DNA of 64,000 nt from NCBI GenBank assembly GCA_030374805.1, contig JARGSG010000100.1:62001-126000 (forward strand), written 5' to 3'. Both the position numbers and the translations under genes were made by a program. This stretch comes from Gracilaria gracilis. Lineage: Eukaryota > Rhodophyta > Florideophyceae > Gracilariales > Gracilariaceae. Position 1 is the first letter of the stretch, and each line of letters opens with the position of its first letter. Below are positions 20,726-31,870 of the stretch, piece after piece. The notes below the pieces were generated by a model that saw nothing but the letters and a program-made list of their open reading frames with translations, made no database searches and was not told the origin of the DNA.

Positions 20726-21193
20726 AGTGGTCGTGTAGACACTCGCAGGCGAGTTAAAACGAATGCCAAATCGCACCAGATTTGGCGCGATGTTTAGCCG
20801 CGAAGCCAAACTCTTCAACCTGGTATCATTTCTCTTTTCGCGCCAAGTTCACCTCGTTACGCTTTAAATAAAGTCATCATCATCAAGTTCAAACAGCGAT
20901 TACATCACATGCGAACACGACAAGGCAAGTCGTGAGAGTGCTCACACCTCCTTTTCAACCTACCCGCGAATGACACCACCGAAAGGATCGCACAAAAGCC
21001 GCTCGTTTGTTCTGTACCCAATCCTTTGATTCCCCCTTTTGCAGCTTTAAGACCTGCATCCCAGCGTCGCATGTGTTCACTCGCAATCGTCTTCGTATAT
21101 CCCTTGACCGTCCAAGGCTTCATTTTGTTTCTGAATATCACGGCGCCATATTGATCGCCAACAGAACGAACTGCAACCAAGAACGACACCCCT

Positions 21194-22696
21194 ATGTCAT
21201 CCTCGCCCTGTGATGGCGCAAGTAGCCCAAGCGCATCTGAATCCCATTCGCCAGGTTCTGATTCAGATAGCTCCTGTTATTGGGTTGAACACGTGCGCGT
21301 TCTGTTGCTAAACGCCGCCGGAACGCATGCGTTCATGTGTTTTGAGAATGGACGGTGGGACCTACCGTACTTTGTTTACGAAGACATGGATTCTGGAGAC
21401 TACGCTAGATCCTGCGCGGATTTTCAACATATGCTTGCCAAAGACTCTAGAAAGCCCCTGTTTACTGCATTAGTTGAACTGCTTGGGTCCGAAGCTGCTC
21501 TTAAACCCCGTCGCTATGTTGAACCAAAGAGTTCTGACGTTGGTTTTGCAAGACTACTGTGGGTTGAACCACACATTGAAATACAACAGCTCCCGAATAA
21601 TTGTCAATGGAAAGACGCACAGTTTGTTAGCACCATCAAAGCCGACGAGAGCTATGACACAGCACTACATGTGGTCATTGAGCACGTCAATGTTGTTTTG
21701 ACACGAGATGAGTCCTTGTTTAGACTGCTTCGGGAACCTCGCCATCAGATGGGCTGGCATTCAAAAGTGTGCAGGTGGTTAACCGCGCTTGTTGAAAACA
21801 ATGGCAGCGCGATACGAAGCGACGTAATCCAAGCGAAGGTGGGTCCGTCGTGCAACATTCTGAAAGTAAACTCATCGGATGGGTGGTTTTACTTAAAAGC
21901 ACCGCATGGAGATACTTTTGAAATAGTAAGTACAAACTCCATTGCCACCCTATTTCCAGAGTTCACGATAGACATGTTAGGTGTTTCGATGGAGAACAAA
22001 GCATTCGTCACGAGGGAGTTTCAAGAGGAAGAAGACATTGAAGTACAGGACGCATTGAAAACTCTCGCAGCTTTGCAACAAGCCTCAATCGCATCCAAAG
22101 ATCATCTGATAAAGACAGGTTGCCCGGTACGAGGTCCCAGAGAAATGTTAGCTGAAGTTCGAAAATGGTCAAGCGATCCGAAGTACATTGAAAAAGGGTA
22201 TAAGCAACGAGAATTGAAAAGTTTGGTTCCGTCTCTGGGGAAAATGCTAACCAGACTGCAAGAGTTCAATCTGCCTCTTTCTCTCACACATGGTGACTTT
22301 TCCATGCGCAATATTGGCTTCAAGACAGACCCCCGTGGCAACAAGCGCATGATACTGTTCGACTTTGAATACACCAGCTATTCTCATCCTTTCTTTGACT
22401 TGCATGAGATATGTGAAGAACTAGAAGCGCACGAAGTGGAATCGTATTTGAGACTGTGGCTGGAGTATGAACCAATGCATCTTCTGCGGGAGGCTTACGA
22501 GATAGGAAAGGGGGTTGGGTGGATTTTGAAGATTGGGAAGATATGGGGCTACATGCAAGCTGACTGTTTTCAGTACGTCTGCCCATGGGATGAATTCCTG
22601 TACATGTGCCACGTACATCTAGAGAAAGGTATGAAAAGGTTCGAGTCCACGTTCCTCATGCCCAACACAAGTGCATCAATCGATGACCACAGGTGA
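21194..22696 (+). CDS. aminoglycoside/choline-phosphotransferase-fold kinase (APH-like)
   Basis: An intact 500-codon frame. The C-terminal half contains the kinase catalytic loop THGDFSMRN (His-Gly-Asp...Asn, about residue 365) and the metal-binding FDFEYTSY about 25 residues later, as in APH and choline kinases. After it, PFFDLHEICEE matches the helical subdomain. The first 100 residues begin with an acidic Ser-rich leader and a stretch VRVLLLNAAG...GRWDLPYFV that resembles the first strands of a Nudix fold, but no Nudix box is visible. Substrate is not deducible: small-molecule phosphorylation or an unrelated role is possible. No targeting signal is clear. A second, decayed APH-like gene at 49849-51176 belongs to a different subgroup. 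Confidence 0.75.
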   Translation: MSSSPCDGASSPSASESHSPGSDSDSSCYWVEHVRVLLLNAAGTHAFMCFENGRWDLPYFVYEDMDSGDYARSCADFQHMLAKDSRKPLFTALVELLGSEAALKPRRYVEPKSSDVGFARLLWVEPHIEIQQLPNNCQWKDAQFVSTIKADESYDTALHVVIEHVNVVLTRDESLFRLLREPRHQMGWHSKVCRWLTALVENNGSAIRSDVIQAKVGPSCNILKVNSSDGWFYLKAPHGDTFEIVSTNSIATLFPEFTIDMLGVSMENKAFVTREFQEEEDIEVQDALKTLAALQQASIASKDHLIKTGCPVRGPREMLAEVRKWSSDPKYIEKGYKQRELKSLVPSLGKMLTRLQEFNLPLSLTHGDFSMRNIGFKTDPRGNKRMILFDFEYTSYSHPFFDLHEICEELEAHEVESYLRLWLEYEPMHLLREAYEIGKGVGWILKIGKIWGYMQADCFQYVCPWDEFLYMCHVHLEKGMKRFESTFLMPNTSASIDDHR

Positions 22697-23298
22697 AATT
22701 CCGTTGCCTGTTGATGCGAGGGTAAAGTTACCTTTGGTACCCTTGGTAACCACTTCTTCTTATTTATGAGCATCGTACCTTGATTTCTCGTACGTCGTGA
22801 GGTTCATAATGAACCTCCAATACCTACAGCACTTTATCTACGTATGCTAATATAGATGCTAACTTGAAATATTCAGTCGCGCTACGATCACTGAGCTACG
22901 TAGTTGTTGCGTAAACAAAACGCTAGCTCTCAAAGGTATTCTCGGTTGCGTTAGAGCATTTCGCTACCAATGATCATCGCCTTTTATCCCTTGTTCCTCC
23001 CAGATTATACCTCTTCATTCACCCTCTGTGTAGGTCATCGGTAGAGGGGCACACCACGACAAGGCGCTCTTGCTAGCACCACGTTGTCCCATCAGAAGAT
23101 CATGACAAGATTCTCTTGTACCAACGCTCATATCGTCGGCGACATTAGTACCAAAGAATCAGCTCGAAATCGGGTCAGCGTCCATCAACTCCATCGTAGC
23201 CTCCGAGAAAACCACGATCAGCGACGTTTTGCTGAAGATTTTGAAGCTTTGGCGCCAGTTTTTGCTGAAGATCCCGAAGCAGTGGCGCCATGACTCGC
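22697..23298. other. intergenic, nothing recognised
   Basis: No credible ORF on either strand. It includes two near-identical 20-mer coding-like repeats (ttgaagctttggcgcc / cccgaagcagtggcgcc, about 23238-23292) just before the hAT target site. Confidence 0.4.
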
Positions 23299-23306
23299 GT
23301 TCGAAC

Positions 23307-26300
23307 CAGAGTTGCGCGGAATCCCTAGATTTTTACACCCGTGGATGCCGGATAGTAACCGTCCTGGCTGTACCCTGTGGTACTCTTGTGTAAGTACCCA
23401 TGGAATCCCTCCAAATGCCTATCCGTACAGTGACATGGATATCCGTAAACAAAATTAGACATTCAGAACAAAATGAATCAAATATCCGTGCACCCAGCAA
23501 TGTCACGGTACCTACAAGAATACCACAGCAAATGTCGAGAAAACCGTGGATATTCAACGGTATTAAGTAAATTCAATTAATTAAATATAAAAAGAACGAC
23601 GACGATGATTCTAATCAAATGCTCAACAGCAGCTAGCATCCTTTCCTGCGTTGATTGTCAATCCATAATCCAACTCTCTGCAAGACATAATGGAACGAAA
23701 CAAAACAAGTATCTCACGATCATCACACCCAACGGTTGCGTCTGATAATAACAAACACGTCCCACAATCGACGGAATGTTCCAAGAACACGCTTTCTGAC
23801 GAAAAACTATCAAATGAATACTTACATACCAACAAGTCTCAGTGGCAATCCAAATCAGCCGGGAAACAAAAATCTACTATTTGGGCTTTCTTCCACTACA
23901 CAGAAGACCTTGGCCAAGCACAAGACTTTGCAGCCAGATGTCTAGTGCGTTCTAGGGCGATCAGCTACAAGCGGAAAAATGGAACTTCGTCACTCATAAA
24001 TCACGTACAGTTAAGGCACGCGAAGAAGTACAATGGTTATCTTTCGTACACTAAGACGATTCAAAAGACCGATCGCAAACTTGATGCTTCAAAACTCCAG
24101 ACGTCACTGATAAGACCGTTACTCAAAAACCCGTATGATAGTTCTTCAATCGTTCAACAAAGGTTCAACAAAAATCTTTCACTTTTCTGCACCAATTCCT
24201 TACGTCCCTTCTCTATTGTTGAATGCCAGTGGTTTGCAAAAATGATTCATGGCATTGATTCACGTATTAAGCTTCCAAGTAGAAGGACGTTTACAGAACA
24301 AATGGTTAATGGTCTCGCTACAGATGTCAGAAAGAGATTAAGGCCCAATCTTAATGAAGCGAGATTTATTACCATTACCTTCAAACTATGGATGTCTCGT
24401 GGCTGTGCGGACACGTTCTCAGTAATCGCCCATTGGCGGTCGTCTGGCACTGATGGTCTGAAACGTTACTCCAAGTTCTTGAAGCTGATGCAAGTGGATT
24501 CTACTACAGGCTCACTGATCGCTTCAGAACTGAACGATATTTTGCGTTCGTATAGCCTTACGAACAAGATTGTGGCATATGTCACTGATGGTGGCGCAAA
24601 CCTTGCCACGTGCACTCAAGAGCTGATTGGACTGGTTGACTGTGCGTTTCTGAATCTTTCCAGCATGTATCACGGCTCGTGCTGGGCACATGTATTTAGT
24701 AATATGTGCAAGAAATCGTTCGCTGCGGTGCATTACGATGGATTGGCACATGTGAATTTAAAATCGTTACGCAGCAAACTGCAGTCTGCAATCACATGGA
24801 CGAAGAAGTCTGGAAAAGGAAACAGGATTTGGAGGAACTCTTGTGTCAAAGCAAGTTTGAAACCAGTTCAATTGTACACTCCTGTGAAGACAAGGTTCGG
24901 TTCTGTTTACATAATGTTCAACCAAATGCTGAAGTACCGCGATGCCGTTCAATACTGCTACTCTCATCCCGAAAACACTACCAACAGTCACCGAGAGCCG
25001 AGCTCAGGAGAATGGACCATTGTTCGCTTTGTTTGTAATGTGATGAAGCCTTTGTTAGACGCGTGCCTTTTCAATCAGTCAAAACATTTTTGGTGTATAT
25101 CGGATGCCGTTGCGCTGGCCCTGGATCTCATTAGTTCGTTCACTGTGCCTATGCAGGAAGGTTCAGGGGCTATGGAAGATTATGACGCTCTTTCTCCATT
25201 GCAAAAAGACCTGGTTTCGTGGAAGGAGCGTGTGAGCCATGCATTTGTCCTTACGCTAAAAAAGCACCTGCCATGTCTATTCAACACAGAACGACGTAAG
25301 TCCTTTATCCCTACTTGCGGTCATTGCGTTATTTCATTGATGCTCGATCCCCGTTATAAGTCGATGTCAATTCTTCTTAGAGCGCTAGACGTTTGCTCTG
25401 GTGAGGAGATAATCGCGGAGTATGATGAAGCCATTCTGAACCAGCTTGTACACGTCTACAAGAAAGAGAATAACATCCCAGACGCGCCGAAGGAAGCTTT
25501 CCCGAACGCCTCGAATCCAACAAATGCCACAAGTGGTTCAACCCAGACTCAAACAGAAGAATCCCATTCCTTTTTTAAGGCCTTCGATCAAGACTCAGAT
25601 GACACAATCATGCAGCTGATGCGCAACGAGCTGCACCGCTATAGGTTGCACAAATATGACGCAGGACGACGGCATTCTCAAGCCATGGACTGGCTCCATT
25701 CCATCAAGAAAACCTATCCAAACGTTTTTCTCTTATCTACAGCGTACCTCTCTATTCCTGCTTCCCAGATTGACAACGAAAGAGCATTTTCGATTGCCGG
25801 CGTTGTAACTGCTCAGCGCAGATCTCGCATGGGTATGAAAAACGTCGACAACATACTTCAAGTTTATCACAATTACGATGCGGCTGGCGTTGTGGAGGCA
25901 TTGGTGCAGAAGGAGTCGAAGGATATCAGCGACCTTGCTGCAAAGGAAGCACCGCTTATTTCCGATGATGAGCTCCAAAGTGATCTAGAATAGGGCGCTG
26001 TGCGAACAGTAGCCTCCTGGTGCTTTCCGTTAAATAAAGAGGGGATCGTAGATATGGTTTCGCTCATGGTATATGCGTTTCGACTCTTCATTTGACGGCA
26101 TCATCCACGCCAACGGCAATGAACGACGTAGCGAGCATGCACTTTTCCGAAATGGCAGGAGAACAGTCCCCTCACCAATAACTGTCAGCGCGACGGCTCC
26201 GTATATGGCACCTGGTGCGCACAAAAACACCCCCCATGTCTTGTCCTCATTGATACTGCCGAAGGCTCGCCTTGGCTGCGCCTTTTTTTGCACGCCTTTT

Positions 26301-27169
26301 AGCCTCTCCATTGTCACTAAGCCTTATATTTGGCAACTACCACGCCCGGCGTCTATCGCAGGGGCAAAATGCTTCTAACATGTCTCTGTCGTTGCGCAGC
26401 AGAAGAGAGAAACTGCACTCGTAACCCCGTCTGCCGCACGCTTACTGATACTGACCAACAATCAAACGGCGTGTGAAACCGAAGGCATTACCAACATTCT
26501 CCACCAAAGCATCAACATTTTCAACGCCCCCATAAAAGCAGAATAGTCCCACAGCTGCGCGGCTGCGCGCGAGCGTCACAAACCGCTGATGTTTCGGCGG
26601 AAAGCGCCACATTGGCGCCGAGAAACGCCTGATGATATGGCCTCTCTTACTTTAGGACAGTATGCACTTTTTCACGCACGAGAGCCGAACGAGATCATGG
26701 TTGAGTAAGCGAGGGTGGGTGGGCTCCGTTTGCGGCTTTGTGACAAGGTGGAGAGTGCGAGCGCATGGTCTGGAGGCTGGCGGCGGACTCCAAGAGGGGG
26801 TGCAGTGGAGGGCAGCGCAGCATGAGCGGAATGAGCGTCGTCCTCGTGTGTTTTCTTTGATTTGCCTTGATTGGCCGGAAACAGGTCGTCAGGCAGCAAG
26901 GTGTGTGAAACAGATATCCACGGTTAAGATTAATGTTGATCGGTTTCTATCCGTGTAAATGTGTAATATGTACAGTACGTGGGTATCCGCGACAAACTAT
27001 CGTTCACTATGGCAAAAAGAAGTCTGGGTTAACCGCACAGCTCTTCGAAGACCGGCCGCTCCGGCTAACTTACGGTTTCACGCTGGTTTCATTCCACGGA
27101 TATATTCGGATATCCGTATCCATGAAACCGCGGATAGACCGTTATATCACGGTAGACCGCGCAACTCTG
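23307..27169 (+). mobile_element. hAT element, 3,863 bp, apparently complete
   Basis: The 13-bp TIRs CAGAGTTGCGCGG (23307-23319) and the inverse (27157-27169) fit the hAT end consensus (CAGNG). GTTCGAAC directly flanks both ends (23299-23306 and 27170-27177), an exact 8-bp target duplication that is itself palindromic. Subterminal regions are dense in ATCCGT/ACGGAT and GGATATCCGT motifs on both sides (23330-23560 and 26910-27140), typical of hAT transposase binding. It encodes one full-length transposase. With intact ends, intact duplication and intact ORF this may be active or very young. Confidence 0.93.
23690..25993 (+). CDS. hAT-family transposase, full length
   Basis: An intact 767-codon frame beginning at ATG 23690. 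The N-terminus is basic, followed by a degenerate BED-type zinc finger (residues about 66-120: WAFFHY...C...R...HVQLRHAKK); only one Cys of the usual CxxC pair is seen, so zinc binding may be altered. The RNaseH-like core follows, with conserved TFKLWMSRG and YVTDGGANL segments and the long helical insertion (VKTRFGSVY). The C-terminal hATC dimerisation domain is clear (residues about 675-740: YLSIPASQIDNERAFSIAG...RRSRMG). An acidic tail ends the protein. Cuts and pastes the surrounding element; nuclear. No frameshift or stop, unlike every other transposase in this window. Confidence 0.93.
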   Translation: MERNKTSISRSSHPTVASDNNKHVPQSTECSKNTLSDEKLSNEYLHTNKSQWQSKSAGKQKSTIWAFFHYTEDLGQAQDFAARCLVRSRAISYKRKNGTSSLINHVQLRHAKKYNGYLSYTKTIQKTDRKLDASKLQTSLIRPLLKNPYDSSSIVQQRFNKNLSLFCTNSLRPFSIVECQWFAKMIHGIDSRIKLPSRRTFTEQMVNGLATDVRKRLRPNLNEARFITITFKLWMSRGCADTFSVIAHWRSSGTDGLKRYSKFLKLMQVDSTTGSLIASELNDILRSYSLTNKIVAYVTDGGANLATCTQELIGLVDCAFLNLSSMYHGSCWAHVFSNMCKKSFAAVHYDGLAHVNLKSLRSKLQSAITWTKKSGKGNRIWRNSCVKASLKPVQLYTPVKTRFGSVYIMFNQMLKYRDAVQYCYSHPENTTNSHREPSSGEWTIVRFVCNVMKPLLDACLFNQSKHFWCISDAVALALDLISSFTVPMQEGSGAMEDYDALSPLQKDLVSWKERVSHAFVLTLKKHLPCLFNTERRKSFIPTCGHCVISLMLDPRYKSMSILLRALDVCSGEEIIAEYDEAILNQLVHVYKKENNIPDAPKEAFPNASNPTNATSGSTQTQTEESHSFFKAFDQDSDDTIMQLMRNELHRYRLHKYDAGRRHSQAMDWLHSIKKTYPNVFLLSTAYLSIPASQIDNERAFSIAGVVTAQRRSRMGMKNVDNILQVYHNYDAAGVVEALVQKESKDISDLAAKEAPLISDDELQSDLE

Positions 27170-27252
27170 GTTCGAACGGTACCCTATCTGGCATACGTGA
27201 CATGTTTTGCTGCAAAACATGTCACGTATGCCAGATAGGGTAGCGTTCGAAC
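27170..27252. repeat. 83-bp near-perfect palindrome
   Basis: Arms of 41 bp around a 1-nt centre (27211) pair with a single mismatch (27179 against 27243). It begins and ends with GTTCGAAC. The left copy is the hAT target duplication; the right copy lies within the left TIR of the next MITE. It would extrude as a long hairpin or cruciform. Confidence 0.93.
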
Positions 27253-27926
27253 GGCTCAATTTGGAACATGGCTTAATTTGAAACACCAGAATCGGACTCT
27301 GCACGGTTTGTCCGCATTTTAAAATTGACACATTTGGAATAGTTAAATTCAACGGTTCCAATTACTACTTGTTTTGGTACAAACCGTTACACAGTATTGT
27401 TTTTGACAAACAACGTTTTTGGTGTACCATTTTATGAATTTTTTGATGTATCAGATCATGTACATTCGACATAAATGGGGGTTTCTGTTGTTAGGATCAC
27501 ATCTGGAACTACGTTGACCTCCTAAATGATTTAAGTTTGTATTGAGGCGGACAGTAGTGGGGTTTCAAGATCCTTGATGAAACAAACTCTCCAAGAAGTA
27601 TTTGTTTCTTGTTAAGCTTCCCAGTAGGTCTTCAAAGTAATTATTTTGCTAGCGATGTACTTCGGTTAGTTTTTCTGGCTCTATTCGTCTTTGACAGATA
27701 GTTACAGCTCCTGTTGTTTCTATATTCTGTGCTAGATGGACGAAAGCTAAACTTTTGTCATGACTGACTGTGATTCGTATCGAAAAAGCCGGAAACTAAC
27801 TAATTTTCTGTTCCAAATTGAGCCACAGGCCTTGCAAACGTCTTCAAAACTGGAACCAAAACTGGGCACAAGTTATTTAAGATTCAACCTTTTCTTAGGT
27901 GTTCCAAATTGAGCCGTTCTGAACGC
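27243..27926. mobile_element. 684-bp non-autonomous TIR element with TA flanks
   Basis: The left end GCGTTCGAACGGCTCAATTT (27243) continues to 27268. It is matched in inverted form at 27900-27926, where the inverse begins GCGTTCAGAACGGCTCAATT; the ends differ by a 1-base indel over 26 bp. TA flanks both sides (27241-27242, 27927-27928), which fits Tc1/mariner/pogo insertion. No ORF inside. The left TIR overlaps the 83-bp palindrome. Confidence 0.8.
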
Positions 27927-28543
27927 TACCGCGAAACTCCATATCCAAAAATTATAGAGCCTGGGCAAAAATTATAAGGACTCTTTCGCCACCGACGTAA
28001 CGAAGAAAGCCGTCTGTGACATTTTCAAATGTCGCCTGAATAATAACACAGCTGGAAGATCTGTCCAGCATTGAATTAAATATCTCTGACAACGTCCTCG
28101 TTGTAGCAGAAGCCGGTTACTCTCCGGAAAGCGCTATAAACCTGACAGAAAGGCAGGAAAGTGTCAGAATGCAGTTTCAAACGCACCCATGCGCTCCCCG
28201 TCCAGATTTGGCTCGCATTTTGCAGCGAGTGGTGGTGGCGCTCACCGAGTTGTCTTTTCAGCATCTATGGAGATCGCCGTTCCCCCACTGCATTTGTCCT
28301 GGTTCCAGCCATCTCGATTGAAAAGCGCGCGCAGTATGTGAGTTGTTTGCCGCTTCGGCCTACCTGCACTGCACGAAACGCATGCGCAGGTTGTCTTGCA
28401 ACAAATCTTCAACATCCTTGCCTTTTAGCACATTGCAAGCGCTACCGTTCAACAACCGCAACCTACAGTCACCTCCCTTTCTTTCGCGCGTACCGCTCTT
28501 TCGCCACTACCAATACGCGGCATTGGTTAGATTCTTGTCTACC

Positions 28544-30941
28544 ATGTCAAGCAATCAGGACTATTTATTGCAATGTTCCACTTCCAACGCACGCAAGGGT
28601 CGAAGGCAAAGCTGGTGGATGGGGCATTGCTACACCATAGAGCAAACGCCTGATGGGTCTGGAATCACATTTTGTACGATAACTACGTGCAACTATTGTA
28701 CTTACAAATCTTTTGCGTCGATACCGAACGCTACTCAGCTCGGAAAACATCTGTTAGAGTGCAGGAAGGCTCCTAAGAATGTGAAGGAAAGGTTGCTGGG
28801 CGGGAAACATTTTGCAGATCATTACAAGAAGCTTGGAAGCACATCCATGTGTTTTGGTGTACCGCAGACGCCAGTGTTCAAGCGGCGACGGATACGCAGA
28901 AATATATTAGAAACCACGCAAGGAGTATCTGATAAGGAATTAGGTGGTTCGGATGGTGTTGTGGATGGCGACGGTCATAACTCTGAGAGCCAATGTCTGT
29001 ATGACAAGCGTTCCAAAATATGCTAGTTGCTCACTTCGTTGATATTGAATCACATGCTTCCTTTCTCCGTCCTAAGCCGGAGAGAGGGAGAGAATCAACT
29101 GTATGAGATGCTGCAGCTTGCCGACCCAGCCCTGAAGGAGCTGATTCCAACCCCCGAGAAGATGGGCGGCAAGATCTTGGACGCCTACTATAATCGTGTA
29201 TTTCGCCATGTTAAGGCCACGATCAACTCATCGCTCAAGAAATGCTATGGGACACTGGTTTTTTGATGGATGGACGGATGGAAATACAGAGAGCGTGGTC
29301 AATGTGCTGCTCTCTGTAACCGGAATGCAGTTCACCCGGAGAAGTTTCTTTCTGCGATCAATCTACACCGGTGCGGAGAAGTGCGGTGCCAATTTCTACG
29401 CTACGCTTGTTACCAGCACCATGTCTGACTTTGGTAGTTCGAGAGGAATATCCGGCATAACCAGTGATAACACAAGTGTGTGTGTCAGCGCGAAGGAGAA
29501 GATGGTCCAGAGGTTCAACTTCCTCATATCGTGTCACGACCAGACACACATGGCCAACCTGCTGATGCAGGACATCGGGGTCTTGGAATGGATTCAAGAG
29601 GTGTTGTACACTGTATCCAAAGTTGTTAGCGATCTTCGGAATCGCCTAAAGTTGTACTTTCGCTTTAAGGAGCTGAAAGAGCAGCACAGCAACTCCTTGA
29701 AAAACAGCGGCTATACTGCGAAGAACAAGGAGTATGATAATTATCAACGTCTACTTCCCCCTCGAACGGCTGTTTTGCCGGTCAAAATAGCGACCACATG
29801 GTTCGCAAGTTCCGAGAGTATGCTGCAGTCATTTTGGCGTGGGAAGGACGTTTACAAGAAGCTCGTTGATTGTCCTGATTTCGCTGCAAATCTGTTTGGT
29901 AATCGCAGGAAGACCAGAAGGGCCCTATTTGAATTGGCAGTAACGGACGATGCTCTTTATTCCAAATGCCTGGATGTGTACCACATACTGCGGGTGGTTC
30001 GCCTTTATCTTCGTTTCTTTGATAACGAGAGCTCTTATATTTCGGAGGTTCTGCCCGTGACAAAGCAGCTACAGAAGAAATTAGAAGACCTGCCGACAAC
30101 GTCGTATTATACTGCGGCAAGAAGGCAGGAGGTCTTGGACGTGTTTCGTGATCGACTTAACGAAAGTGGACGGAAACTGCCTTTATTAACTTCATTGCGT
30201 TATGTCGCTTTCTCTCTAGATATTCGGAGTGCCGAAGTAGACATATCGAGCTACCATCCTCATATTTTTCGACATATGCGGTCATTTGTGCGATCCGACG
30301 TATTCCCTCCAGCACAAAAGTACCCCAGTGCAGGAGGTGAGAAGGGAGCGGTCGAGCGACTTTTCCAAGCCTTTACCTTCAAACGCCTTTCATGGGAGAG
30401 CGACGTAGAAGATGAAACATTGCGCGATAATTTGTTCGTGTACCGCAACATGCCGGTTGCATATTGGATACGGCATGGAGATATGCCGCTTCTACAGTTG
30501 TTCGCAAAGCGAATACTGTGCGTAAGCCCATCTTCTTCCTCAGTAGAGAGAAGCTTCAGCCTTCAGGCCCGGATTCGAACGCCTGTTCGCAACCGTCTGC
30601 ACCCCGAGAAGGTGAAGCGGATGACGTTTTGCGCATTTAATAGCGGTTTCTACCACGGGACAAAGAAAACTGCTCCACGTCCTCCTTGTGATAATAATTG
30701 GTTCGAAGAACCTCATTTATCGAATGAAGTGGAAGAGCAGGATGTAGCTGGCGAGGCCGGATTTCATGACGGAGAAATACCCGATGTCGATGAAATTGAG
30801 AGCGACCTGGAATGGGAGGACGTAAACGACGCAACACTACCGCTTGTTGATGCTGCGGAATTGACTTCATATCTGGAACAAGCTTGTGGGAAGAAGTCTG
30901 ACAATCTAAATAGAGTAAGTCTTTGGTTTACTTCATGGTGA
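28544..30941 (+). pseudogene. second hAT transposase, one stop and one frameshift
   Basis: Probable start ATG 28544 (accATGtca). N-terminal BED-type zinc finger TTCNYCTYKSF...QLGKHLLEC (residues about 45-80). The frame meets TAG at 29024-29026, stays open in the same frame through LPFSVLSRREGE...ILDAYYNRV, then shifts by one base at the T6 run 29260-29265. Five Ts would join the two frames as LVFDGWTDG, the expected hAT/DUF659 motif. The rest (to 30941) has the RNaseH core and a hATC-like end (ILCVSPSSSSVERSFSLQ). An acidic C-terminal tail follows. Different subgroup from the intact hAT at 23.3 kb. The homopolymer indel could be an assembly error, so the TAG may be the only true lesion. No TIRs were identified. 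Confidence 0.85.
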
Positions 30942-31708
30942 TAAGATGATGTAGATAGTTCGTGTACGTGTAAATCTTGTGAAAATCTCGCGATTCATGA
31001 TCCCCAGGTTCCCCTAAGACGAATTCTTCCACTACTTAGGGTCCGAAGGCGGCGAATACGACTGTCCAAGAATGAAGTTGGTGAGTCGGGTTCAAGCGCG
31101 CCTAGTTGGGCAATCTTCAAATTGTGTTCCTTCCGGTTCACAAATAAGTAATACTTCATTTACTTCAAGAACTGGAGTTCCAAGCGGTTCATTTCACGTA
31201 CAGTTAGTGTGCCTCCCACTCTCGCGTAGTGTGCAATTGTGAAACACTGATCGTCCAAATTCTTGCACGCCAAAGTGAGGGCGGTGATAAGCGAGCGACG
31301 CAGGTTATAGGGCGTTTTAACAGCTTCCTGTTGTTGCATGCCACGCGGTCAGGGTACACTAGCATGAGTATAAATGCAGAAGGAGTACAATGCGTATACA
31401 TTACAAGTCGTTTCACACACTCCTTGGTAGGGGTTTTGGGCTTGAGCACACTGAAAAAGACGCTTTCAGGTTCGGAATAAAGCGGCAACGGGAAGGTGTC
31501 ATCATTACCAAAAGAGATGTAATCCATATCCCTGGCAAAATTCTCGACGAAGTGGTCATTACTCAAAGGCCGTACAAAGGGCCTTCATCCGGCGGGCTGC
31601 GTCAGTTTCAGAGGGCGTGACTGCGGCACCCCTTGATGCGGCGGCAGGTGATGATGGGCATCAAGCACGGGCTTGGCGTGCACTGGAGACGGTGGTGCTA
31701 AAGGGCAG
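30942..31708. other. intergenic, nothing recognised
   Basis: Contains only short shadows. The right flank of the decayed hAT should lie here, but I could not match an inverted end to the left side. Confidence 0.45.
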
Positions 31709-31870
31709 GATTGTACAACATGAGAATGCAGTTGGGCGGCTGGCTCTGGAGACGGCAGCGGAGGGGGCGTCATCGTATGCGGTTGTGGGCATGGAATGCG
31801 TGAATGCATGTGTGGCACTGTTTTTGAAGCGTAAGGAGCGTCGGGAGGCGGCGCGTAAGACGGAACACGG
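31709..31870. repeat. dispersed GC-rich repeat, copy 1
   Basis: About 160 bp beginning near tgtacaacatgagaatg and ending near gacggaacac. It is strongly similar to 40784-40948, with indels. On the plus strand both copies read a shared peptide pattern (VQHEN-x-VG, SYAV, MECVNACVAL, LKR, AAR-x-TEH). On the minus strand both read a Pro-rich pattern instead. Which strand, if any, codes is unclear. The minus strand has a 185-codon Pro/His/Ser-rich open frame (31585-32142) across this copy. Confidence 0.7.

Larger units (their letters stand above)
17963..20741 (-). mobile_element. piggyBac-family element, 2,779 bp, TIRs plus CTCG duplication
   Basis: Terminal inverted repeats TGTCTACACGACCAC (17963-17977) and its inverse (20727-20741) are perfect. 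CTCG directly flanks both sides (17959-17962 and 20742-20745). Each end also has two copies of a subterminal palindrome, described separately. The element carries a single transposase gene on the minus strand. Classical piggyBac elements duplicate TTAA; a CTCG flank is atypical and there is no TTAA at the left junction. Confidence 0.88.
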
